From Lytechinus variegatus (lineage: Eukaryota; Echinodermata; Echinoidea; Temnopleuroida; Toxopneustidae): 64,000 bases of DNA. Both the position numbers and the translations under genes were made by a program. The notes beneath the pieces are model-generated. The model ran no database searches. It was given only the letters and a program-made list of their open reading frames with translations, and was not told where the DNA came from. The stretch is from NCBI RefSeq assembly GCF_018143015.1, contig NC_054756.1, forward strand, positions 16,824,402-16,888,401, in the 5' to 3' direction. Below are positions 22,985 to 33,395 of the stretch, in pieces. Within the stretch, counting starts at the first letter, position 1. Each line of letters starts with the position of its first letter.

Positions 22985-23976
22985 TTTATTGTAGCATTGC
23001 CCTTAACAACAAAACATGCCAAACTCTAGAACTGCCATTTTAAGATTGTTATCATGTTTCACATGGAGACTATACATAGAAATGTTATATGCAATAAATC
23101 CTTTTTGGCTGCACTGTTGACGGGTTCACCATTGCATTCCCGAGCACTGCGAGCAGCTCTGCTGCTGTCCGAGTTCAGGTCATACTGGCGCACATGGCAT
23201 CATATACATGTAGGGCAATCACAATTCAGGTTTAACTGGGCATTATTACAGTGGACAAATAATTCCTGAACTAAATCTAGATCTAGAATCTACTTAATTT
23301 TGGCTACAATGCTGACATGACCACAGAATTCTGGGAGATTTGCAGAACTGTAGCTGGTTTGATCATTATTTTAAAAGTAATGTAACACTGTCAAGTGGTA
23401 ACATTGAAGCATGTCCAGTTTCTGATGGTCGATGGGAAGGGAAGGTATTCATTCGATCAAATGCAAGATTAGTAACTTGGTTATTTCAAATTTCCGGCCA
23501 AATTTTAATCTCAATGGAACTGAAAATGACAGTACTTCCAGTGAAAGACATCAGGGTCATCACAGGAAAATTTAAATCTATGCTGAAGAACCATTTACCA
23601 CACCCCGGACAACAAGTTGATCGTGGATTGATGATAATTAATCAAGAGAGTAATCAGGGTCAATGAAGAAGTTTAAGCCGTCTCGAATAAAGAAGTGATT
23701 AACGTTTATAGATAATCACAGACAATAGCGCTGCATTCTTGTCCCTGAATCCGATTCATGGTGATGATTCATGTCAATGATTCAAAATGATGGTTATCCG
23801 TCTGTGTCTCATTTTCAGCTTTTGGCCTCTCTCAAATATTCACCCAACAGTTGTTTGACAGATGTTCCGAACTCCGGGCGTAAACTGACTCACTGAGTGT
23901 CATGTCTGTTCAGATGATTTCAGTGCAGTGACAGTGTATAAAAGACCTGTTCAAAATCACCAGAAATTTGATATCA
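22985..23976 (-). other. Probable 3' UTR of blcap with poly(A) signal
   Basis: Repeat-poor sequence downstream of the stop. AATAAA on the minus strand lies at 22985-22990 (TTTATT on +), and a further one near 21202-21207 could end a longer form. No other coding pattern fits this strand. Vertebrate BLCAP also has a long 3' UTR. Confidence 0.45.
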
Positions 23977-24219
23977 TCACGTTTCATCACACGAACTCCC
24001 ACAGCAAAAGAATACACAGTTTCCATAGCAACTATAGCAGATGAGTGATATTGCGACGAGGAACACAACGCTGCAAATCGTGCATGGTTTTCGTTCCAGG
24101 AAAAATCCAGTCAAATACAACACAAAAAACATCGTGTGGTGATGTAGTAAAGGAGCAATCACATTCGGCTTCGGAATCGGCATTAAAAGGACAGGTAACA
24201 GCCACTGTAAGCAGTACAT
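23977..24219 (-). CDS. blcap: BLCAP orthologue (bladder cancer-associated protein family)
   Basis: An 80-residue protein read from the ATG at 24219 to the TGA at 23977. It starts [12 protein letters not shown] and has the highly conserved LERKPCTIC block (residues 41-49) followed by [16 protein letters not shown]. This matches the small two-pass membrane protein BLCAP, which is about 87 residues in vertebrates. Two hydrophobic segments (about 4-13/30-41 and 50-63) flank the conserved basic-cysteine loop. The tail is shorter and richer in cysteine ([11 protein letters not shown]) than in vertebrates, and two residues are inserted near MPIPKP. An in-frame ATG at 24330 exists, but homology begins at 24219. 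The CDS is a single exon, as in vertebrates; a likely 3' splice site ACAAGGACAG lies just upstream (about 24309-24318). BLCAP is linked to growth control and apoptosis; the mechanism is unclear. Confidence 0.93.
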   Translation of the reverse strand: MYCLQWLLPVLLMPIPKPNVIAPLLHHHTMFFVLYLTGFFLERKPCTICSVVFLVAISLICYSCYGNCVFFCCGSSCDET

Positions 24220-24619
24220 ATTGCCTGAGTCTGTCTCACCTATGATAGGGTGTAATGAGAAGCCTTGAAAATCTTGGGATAATCGTAATTTGAGGCACGG
24301 TTTGAAACCTCTGTCCTTGTGTTTACACAATCCTCGCAGAATTACGACATTTGCGTGGGAATTTCATGACCAAAAGTGTTTGGCTCCCTCTCCTGACGGT
24401 AACGAGCGAGCAAAATGTTAATTTGTTTACACTAACATTGAATTTTTATATTAATTGACATAATATTCAGAAAATAGGACCACAGTTCACAACTTTCATT
24501 CCGCTTTTCTTTATGGCTCACACTTATTGTTTAATATACCTTTCCTGTTCATGGATTTTAAAAAAAAGTGCTAATAAGTCATTAGCATCCCGTTCCTGGG
24601 CCCGTGCTTTGCCGCCACT

Positions 24620-24722
24620 GATCGTCATCATCATAACCACCACAACCATCATCATCACCACCATCGTCATCACCTTCACCAACATCTTTATCAACATCCT
24701 TATCATAATCATTATCATGCTC
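24620..24722. repeat. Imperfect trinucleotide (CAT/CAC) microsatellite
   Basis: CATCATCATAACCACCACAACCATC and similar steps through about 24722. It generates the overlapping low-complexity ORFs on both strands here. Confidence 0.8.
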
Positions 24723-24942
24723 AGAAAATGGTGGTAACTGGGGTAGCTTATATATGCAGGCAGTTTGGAAGGTACTCCGCCCCCACCCCCCAAAAAAATT
24801 ATATATTAGAAAATGAATGAAAAAGGTAAAATATTCACCGTTCGCTCATGTCGTCATTCTTTGTCATGGAATCCTTTTTTTTTGGGGGGGGGGTGCAAGT
24901 GCCTCGATGATGTCTCGAATCTTCTTCTTTCTCAGTATAGTT

Positions 24943-25534
24943 AAAGGTCAAGTCCACCTCAGAAAAATGTTGATTTGAATCAATAGAGAAAAATCAGACT
25001 AGCACAATGCTGAAAATTTCATCAAAATCGGATGTAAAATAAGAAAGTTATGACATTTCAAAGTTTCGCTTATTTTAACAAAATGGTTATATGAACGAGC
25101 CAAATGAGAGAGTCGATGATGTCACTCACTCACTATTTCTTTTGTTTTTTACTGTTTGAATTCTACAATATTTCAATTTTTACGAATTCGATGATTAAGA
25201 CCTCCTTGCCTGAAGCAGAAAATGTTAAAAGTGGAATTCCACGTGTTCAGGGAGGAATGAAACTTCATTTCACATGAAAATCATGAGAAAATCAAAATAT
25301 TTCATATTTCATATCATAAAATACAAAAGAAACAGTGAGTGAGTGATATCATCAGTTCCCTCATTTGCATACCGACCGAGATGTGCATATAACTGTTTGT
25401 AAAATGAAGCGAAACTTTAAAAATGTCATAACTTTCTTATTTTACATCCGATTTTTATGAAACTTCCAGTGTTATGCTTGTTGAAGGCTCTTTTTATTCA
25501 AATCAAGTTTTTGTTGGGGTGGACTTGTCCTTTA
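24943..25534. mobile_element. Full-length palindromic MITE, family A (AAAGGTCAAGTCCACC)
   Basis: TTAAAGGTCAAGTCCACC at the left, GGGGTGGACTTGTCCTTTAA at the right, with long imperfectly paired arms (about 250 bp each). Other copies: 1200-1558, 28660-29145, 39312-39800, 41228-41836 and 59666-60270. Confidence 0.85.
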
Positions 25535-25742
25535 AGCTAGTCTATAACTAGACAGGCACTGTTTAATTGGTCTTAATTGGACGTTTCTTCATTTTATTCT
25601 ATCACTTATATCGTAAGCCAAAATCTTTATGGGTTATTAGGAAAGGGGGCATTATCAGAGGACTGGTACATTTTCTGCTAAAATGGAAATCCGCTGTTTC
25701 AGAGGAGGGTTTTTTTATGTATTTTTTTAGCCCTGACCGAAA

Positions 25743-26327
25743 TTAAAGGGACACTTCATGCTGAAGATATTTACATCACAATAATTAGAGTAAAATTCAC
25801 AAAGCAAAATGCTGAAAATATGATCAAAATCGGGTAACAAGTTATTGAATCTTAAAGATTTGCATTATTTCGATGAAACAGATCAGGCATGTTTCATTAA
25901 TATTCATTATGTGGGCTGATGATGTCATATCCCCACTTGCTCCTTTTCTTCTTCTTTTTTTATCTTACTATATGAAATTATGACTTTATTAAACGAAATT
26001 CTACCATTAACTAAAGCAATTGAATTGAAAACTAATTAAGTGCATTAGATATCTATCTACATCTTATTTCGTCATGATGGAGGAAGATCATTTACACATG
26101 TATGAACAAATTAAACAATTATGATTTCATGTAAAAACATAAGAAAAATGAAAGAGGGGATGTGACATCATCAGCCTACCTAATGCATCATGACAACGTA
26201 CATATGACCGTTTTCACAAAATATTGTTAAAATTTAAAATTGAATAAATTTTTTATCCAATTTTGATGAATGTTTCAGCATTTCTCTGTGAATTTTACTT
26301 TATTTTTAGCCCGGAGCGTCCCTTTAA
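25743..26327. mobile_element. Palindromic MITE, family B
   Basis: AAAGGGACACTTCATGCTGA at the left and CGGAGCGTCCCTTTAAA at the right. Arms carry GCTGATGATGTCA(C)AT and its complement. Related copies: 29597-30178, 39801-41155 and 54657-54960. Confidence 0.75.
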
Positions 26328-26500
26328 ACTGATTTTCGGTCTACTGTACTTTCCTGCATTAAACGCTAGAGGGCGCGCTAATCCAAATAGCAAGTCCTTG
26401 CCTAGAAATCTAAAATTGGAAACGCTGTCAATTAATTGATGGTGTCGTCTGCTCGTTTACTGTTGTTCTTCATCTAAACTGTGCTCTCGATTGAATAATA

Positions 26501-26810
26501 ATGCAAGGAGATTGGTGGTCATCGACTAATTTTGCTTTATCAAAAGATTCCCAGCAATCATCTGACCAAACAGCTTGGGATTCTGCTGTCGCAACTCCAA
26601 GTGTGGTCACGCTCACTGTCCACCCGGTCACGGACACCAACCCCTACAGTTCGGGGAACGGTCCGTTGGCATCTGGGACACCTCCACGGCATTGGCCTAG
26701 CAATCGCAGCACGGCATTGCCATTGGGCGTTGCTTCTTCTGCATCGCACCTCATCCTTGCTGCTCAACGAAGAAAACGGCTGCATTTTAACCAACAAAAG
26801 GCGCAAACCA
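26501..26810 (+). CDS. Possible 5' exon, coding status uncertain
   Basis: A 103-codon open stretch starting MQGDWWSSTNF and ending just before a very strong donor GTAAGTAAG at 26811. Base composition is higher in GC than the flanks, and no repeat matches were noticed. Its phase (1) does not fit any later exon of the + strand gene (33130-51008): those need phase 2. If real, it is either a noncoding 5' exon with an upstream ORF, or the start of another transcript. No domain is recognised. Confidence 0.35.
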
Positions 26811-28008
26811 GTAAGTAAGACCTTGACCTGCATGTATGTCCTGGGTCTTGGGACCAGGCAGGACTGGGGGTTGGGGGTGGTGGCGAAATGTGCATGTGGG
26901 CCCTACACTACAGTGCATATTGAACTTGATTGAAGCTGTTCTATTTTTATGCCAAAAAAAATTGAGTCAAATTTTTAAAAGTAATATTAATAAACTGTGT
27001 AATAAAGTGTTTCAAAACCATAAATGTTTCTGTCATTGCAATGCAACTTATGTTAGACTCTTTGAGTTGAGAAAGTCATTAACTGCAGTGCAGCATGCAG
27101 GCAGCAGCTGCATCATATTCATAACTTAACACTTTAATTGGCAATGATTCGACAATGAGCATGTCTGTTCACAAAGTTAAATTAAGATCTAGCCAACATG
27201 TAGCTTAACTTTTTATGTGAGGGCTAAAGCCCAATCTTCATTGATGTCATTTTTAAACGGCCCCAACTGCCCTGTTCCTTTCCCTTTATTCTTCAAAACC
27301 TTCAGTCGTGATCTGTCTGATTTTCTTACTAGTTTTCTCCTTTCAAACAAGACATCGCCACAATTGTAAAGCCTAAAAGCAGTGAAAAGACTTTTAAAAA
27401 AGGTTATATAAAAGAAAAAATTAAGAACATACTGTGATGAGAGAACTGAGAAGTCAACAAAATCTATTTGAATTGATTTATCATCCAATATTGAAAAAAA
27501 AAATGATCAGAACTTCTCTCAAATCACACATTACAGAATAATTATCAGCCAGTGAGTGATTTTTACAGTGTTGATTAAAGCTCTTCTCTAGGTCTATATT
27601 ATTGACACTAGGTCTACATTATTGGAAAACTATAGTCTATAAGAAGTTCAACTTTAAGTCACACTTTGTAACAGCTCCCAAGAAAAGGAAATTGTTTTGC
27701 TGATTAATTATTATTAGCTTCCAGTTCATTAGGTCTTTTTTACTAAATAATGTAAGTTGGTGAGGGGGTGGGGATTCAACTGCATCTATGTCCTTACTTG
27801 CTAGTATAAAACTCACGTCATGGCCAAGAATAGTTGCTCAAGCTCACCAAGTTGCCCATTGCATCTTTCCAGTAGTAAGAGTGATTCACTCCCTCCCTGA
27901 TTGTTTTTTTCACTTTGACTTTTACTGTGTATGGGAAAAAGTGTGTGATTTGAAAGATTCCTTCCCATTTTATTCCTCTTCTAATGAAGAGAAATTAGGT
28001 TTTGGTAG

Positions 28009-28077
28009 TCAACCCGATATCATTGAACCTGATTTGACGTGGACCAGTTTCTTTGAACATCGCAGGACACATCCTGG
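28009..28077 (+). other. Weak candidate exon
   Basis: A 69-nt open segment between GGTAG (28004-28008) and GTAAAT (28078) encodes QPDIIEPDLTWTSFFEH. Size and splice sites are plausible, but phase does not connect to the 26501 segment and no homologue is recognised. Confidence 0.2.
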
Positions 28078-28659
28078 GTAAATCATGCATGCACCTGTTG
28101 TTGTAATAAATAAGTTCTATCAAATTCATATGTGTTGTTAACAGCACTGGAGCGCAAAGGTTTATGATCAATTAGAATTGTTTAATGATTCTGATTTGTT
28201 TAGGATTACTGGCAATTAGTGATTCATTAAACCTTTTTTGTGAAAGAGCCCAGTTGACTTTGCAGCTTTTTGCTGTTACCACTCAGTGTTTCCTGTTCAT
28301 TTCTTGTGAGTTATTTTTTTTCTTGGTTACTCTTGAATTTTTTTTAGTTTGTTCAAATTTATTTGTTTGTATATTATGATATTTGTTGATTTTGTTTGCT
28401 AACTATTGATGTCAAAACTTGTAGTCTCATTGTTGTTGTTTTCTTGGGTTTCAAGGCGCATACCATTTGGATGTCTGAATGTTATTACGCTTATGATTAA
28501 TTTTCCATATTTTGGGGTATAAATTTGTGATATATAAATGGATCTGCATTGCTTTAATTTCAAAGGCAATTTGTTTGAGATTGTGAAAGGCAGATTATCA
28601 CAAACTGTTGATTGTTTGAAAGGTATTTACCTAACTGGCCAACCTGGTTCAGTGGCTTT

Positions 28660-29145
28660 TATTCAAAGTTTCTCTTATTTTTCAAAAAGTAGATATGCAC
28701 TTTATGCACAACTCAGTGACATGCAAATGAGACAGTCAGTGATGACCCTCTCTCACTAGTTCTTTTGCTTTTTATTGTTTGAAACTTTGAATACAATATT
28801 TCATTTTTGTACAGATTTTACGATATTGCCCAACTTGACTAAACCACAAAAGCATTACGAATTCCTCATGTTCAGGGAAGAATAAAACCTTATTTCACTC
28901 GACGATGAGGAGAAAATAAAATCATTTCATATTTTGTATAATAAAATACAAAAGAAATAGTGAGTTAGTGATGTCATTAATCCGCTCATTTGAATACGAC
29001 CAGGATGTGCATGCATATATTGTGAAATTAGGCAAAACTTTATGTCATACACGTATGTCACATCCAATTTTGATGAAATTTTTAGTGTTATGCTTGTTTG
29101 GGTCTTCTCTTTTGATTCAAATCAGCTTTTTGTTGGGGTGGACTA
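28660..29145. mobile_element. Partial MITE, family A
   Basis: Right end TTGTTGGGGTGGACTATGC; interior shares AATGAGACAGTCAGTGATG and CATTTCATATTTTGTATAA with full copies. The left terminus is degraded. Confidence 0.65.
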
Positions 29146-29596
29146 TGCGCTGCACTTCAACTTTGAAAAGACAGACTGTTTTAATGTTGGTTTACTTTAC
29201 TTGTACAGTACATGTATGTACGTAATAGCACATCAGTATAAAATGTACTTTTATGAATTTCCTTTTTCGTTTTTTAGTACTCCCTTTTGACATGCTAAAT
29301 TGGCATCTCCCAATGCAAAACAACATTGTTATACACTATCTGTAGTAGATCAGGACCCCATTTGCTGCAAGAGTTGTTTTTACAATGCTACTGACTCTTG
29401 TACAAAATGCATCATTCTAATTGGTTGAAAGTTCAGTTGCATTTGATTGTTATCTTTCTACATGTACAAGCCCCCTGGTGATCTGTTTGGTATTTTGTAC
29501 CCTCCCTTTAGATTCACTTCTGTAGAGAATGGTAGAGATTCATTTTCAGGTCTAGAACCTGCACTATGACAAGATAATAAAATAAAAGACAATATC

Positions 29597-30178
29597 AAAG
29601 GGGTGGTCCAGGCTGAAAATATTTATAATTTAATACACAGAGTAGAATTCACTGAGCAAAACGCTGAAAATTTCATCAAAATCAGATAACAAATAATAAA
29701 GTTATTGAAGTTTTAAACTTTAGCAATATTTTGTGAAAACAGTCATCATGAATATTCATTAGGCGAGCTGATGATGTCACATCTCCACTTTCCGTTTTCT
29801 TGTGTTATTACATTTTTTTCATGATTTCATACTTGTGTGAATAATATGTCTCCCTTATAATGAAATAAGTTGCAGCAATAAATATCTAATGCACTAAATC
29901 AGTTGTCAATCCAATCTTTCTAGTTCTTGGAGGAAAAAATTTGAATAAACCTAATTTCATATAATAAAATACAAAAGTACAAGTGGAGACGTGACATCAT
30001 CAGCCCACCGTATGAATATTCATGACGATTGTTTTTACAAAATATTACTAAACTTTAAAATTCAATAAATTTGCTATTAGTTGTCCGATTTGGAGGAAAT
30101 TTTCAGCATTTTGCCCAGTGAATTCTTCTCTATTTATTAAGCTATAAATTCTTTCAGCCTTGACCACCCCTTTAACTT
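29597..30178. mobile_element. Palindromic MITE, family B
   Basis: AAAGGGGTGGTCCAGGCTGA at the left and its complement CAGCCTTGACCACCCCTTTAA at the right. The interior carries inverted GATGATGTCACATC / GACGTGACATCATC. Confidence 0.8.
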
Positions 30179-30179
30179 A

Positions 30180-33110
30180 GCATTCTTTTATCCTCAAGTC
30201 CTCAAATACTCAAAACCATAATGCAACATTCTTGAGAGGAGTGCTAGTCTTTATAGGCCTAGATCATATCTGACAAGTAGCAAAACAAGTACCTTTCCTC
30301 TCAAAACAATTTTGTTCAACATTTATAAATTACAAATGTTTTGGCTCATTTTTTTCTGTACATTAATTTCAAAAGGTATATTTCAAGACAAGCTATCAAT
30401 AACAAATTACACGCAACTAACCCCCTCCCCCCTAAAATTGAATCATGATATTGTTGCAAACCATGGGGACAGTGCTGGACTGTATAAGAATGTTAGAAAT
30501 CAAAATGAATTTTGACAAGTCTGTCAAGTACTGAAAAAAAAGACAAGCCCAAGGTCAGACCCTGCTATTAATAAGATATAATCAATAGATAGATTGCATG
30601 AATACACAATGGTTTGGACTCATTGTTGTTTCTTTCATGGAGAGGAAACAATATACATGTACTGGTAGCATACCTCCCATAAACCATGAAGGTTTTATCA
30701 GATTTAGTAAGATTTTTTTTCTTTCGTTGTGTGATTGCCACAAATAAGATTTTCTGTGTTTCAGTACATGATTTGTTATTTAAAAAGTTGGCATGTATTA
30801 AAGAGAGAGCGTATTAAAAGATACATGTAGGATCTCTGGATGTTCTTTATATGTATGGGAGTTGGGAATGTGGGGGTGAAATTGGAGCAGAGAGAGAGAA
30901 CGGGATACAAAATAGAATCTTGAAGATGAATTGGTCATGGGACTGTAAATAGAAAGTGGCAGTTGATGGACTTGTATTTACAATGATATGATCATAACAG
31001 GAATAGGGAAGAACCTAGGGGTGCAAGGGGTTAAAGAAAATGAGGGAATGCTGGTGTGACCTGGCTAGTGCATTAGGTAGAATCCCAGCACAGACTAAAA
31101 AAAAACCCTTTGTATTCTGAAAAAAAAATGTGCCGAATAGAAGGGGTCATGAAATCACTAATTGAGGGGTCAATTAACTCATGATATTGGTTAATGTCTG
31201 AGAGAAGCAACCTTGCTTTGTGAATCTTTTGATAAAACAAACCTTCAGTTGACTCCAGTGCATCAAAATCAATATGTCCTATACAACACCAGCTAACCAC
31301 TTGTTGTTTAGGTAGCTTTGTGGGCTTTTGTGCCCCCCTCCAAGTTCCCTTTTATGGCTTCATTCATCTATTCAGTACCTGTCTCTCATGCATGATAATG
31401 TCCATTCATGGATGATTCCAGCTCCTTTTATTTAACCACATGTTGTCTTTGAAGGTGTTTTTTGTTTGAATGGAAGCCGTTCAGCTTAACTGGTCAGTAG
31501 GTACACAATGAGAGCGGCTCAAGAATAGATACTTCCCCGTGTTGATTTGCGAATTAGTTCTCTGTTTGTTCCCATTCCAAAGAGAGGCAAGATTTGAGAT
31601 CTGTAATCATTTGCAGTGGTATGGCCTAACCGTTAGCATGGTATGTGAGGGTGCTTATAGAGTACAGTATACAATATTAACGACATACAGTAGGTCACCA
31701 ACCCGAGTAAGTACCGAGTAGGAAGTACTATTTAGAAGATGTTTAAAGATATTGTATTCATCAATTACTTATTGGCCAAATGTTAAAAATATTAATTTTC
31801 GAACTTACATAATGTACATTTAAAGTGACTGCTTTTAATACAGTGAATCAATAAAAAAGTGAATTTAAGAAAATATGAAAATTCTCATCTCTCACCCTGG
31901 AGATTCTGAACTGAAAGCTTCAATGGGTCCGTTATTGAACATGCCTGTATCACTAATGTCTCCAATATTTTTCCCAAAAATATAGTCCTGAGCATGGATG
32001 TTTTTCATATAAATCAGATATTTCCTTGCTTACTGCTGTTGTGGCGCATGGTTGCAAAATTTTTCATAATCATGCACATTTCACTCAAGGGAAAACAAAC
32101 CGGTATACTGATTAGCAAAAATACCCCTCAAATGCTCCACCCCAAAGACAAAGGCCCTGGAAAAATACAATCCCCCTCCCCATCCCTGAAATTTAGACAG
32201 GGTCCAATGTAAATTGCATTAGATAGAAAATTTGGGCTGGTAAGTAGCCCCAGACAAAAGTAAAAACAAAATCAACCCCCCCCCCAAAAAAAAAAAAATC
32301 CCCCATTATTTCATTATTTACAATGACCAGAAGAAGTAGAAACTCTTAATACAAGTAGTCGTAGCTGATAGATTTTCATTTATTTTTGTAAATGGCAAAA
32401 TGGAAATAATGATTTATGGAGACTCCAGATCTAGTCTAGATACCAGTTCGAAAAGCCAAATTTATTGTATTAACTCATTCAAGTGGCTTCAATTTGCACT
32501 TTGATTCATGTGCAATATCAGAATTGATTTTTGATCTGTTCTATTGGAACTTTGTTCTCACAATATCACAATTGTGATATTAGTGTTTACAAATGTGACT
32601 GAATGAGTGGAGTATTCAGTAGAAATGTTTTGTCATATCTTATTCCCATCTGTTGATGCAGCACATACATGTACATGTACATGTATATGTGCTGAATATC
32701 AGTTGCATCTCAGATGTCAATATTGATTTATACTTGAGATCTTTGGATTTAGAAATAATTGAACTTATTTTCAGCTTGGAATTGTCATGGAAGGGTGTTG
32801 TTCACAGCGTATACACTAAAATAGCACAATTCTTGTGTAAATGACATTGTCATTGGAATGTTCTTTGTCTTGGGAAAATTTTCTTTTGGAAAAAGTGCTC
32901 ATTGTGTTTATTTTTGTACAGACTGAATTTACCAGTTGGTTATTTTTTTTTCCTATAGAAATCAATATGTTCAGTGTGGCAATCCAATGTAGGTTGTTTT
33001 CTAATATCCTATAGATATTGATCAATGATGGTTTGAGTCGCTTCAGTGCTGTATCGCTTCAGTGCTGTATCGCCCGAATTGCAACCGCAGTTTTGACTAG
33101 GTGCCACTTG
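30180..33110. other. Intergenic or 5' intron, no gene seen
   Basis: AT-rich sequence with poly-C and poly-A tracts (near 32276-32300) and short ACATGTA repeats (32670). No ORF with domain-like composition on either strand. Confidence 0.4.
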
Positions 33111-33129
33111 TTGCAGTCATCTCTACACC

Positions 33130-33395
33130 ATGGTGGCAACCATGAGCGGCAGGCACCACACCAACCTCCGGCACCACTCCGGCAACAGTGGTAGTAGTGT
33201 TGTCACCCGTGGGGCTTTCAAGGGTTACGTGGTGACTGTTGGGGAGAGCAATATTAGGATCACCCGCAACTACTCGTCTATCGGTGCTCGGGATCGTCGT
33301 ACCAAGGCTCAGATTGAGAACCCGAAGCTGGAGAGGAGTGCGACTGTTTTACCGATCGTGGCCTCGTCCAAAAGTGCAGAGTACAACTGTAACAA
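33130..33395 (+). CDS. Alternative first coding exon A
   Basis: ATG at 33130 in an excellent start context (ACACCATGG), with an in-frame TGA upstream at 33094. An AG at 33115-33116 could be an acceptor for a noncoding 5' exon. It encodes a Ser/Arg/His-rich N terminus (MVATMSGRHHTNLRHHSG) of 88 residues and ends at donor GTAAGT (33396), phase 2. GC content is clearly higher than the surroundings. Confidence 0.75.

Noticed and set aside
23020..23200. Possible minus-strand coding segment with NSDSSRAARSARE
   Set aside because: Short, closed by stops on both sides, without an acceptor. It lies in the probable blcap 3' UTR.
24513..24793. Met/Val-rich and Ile/Thr-rich ORFs on both strands
   Set aside because: Both are translations of the imperfect CAT/CAC microsatellite.
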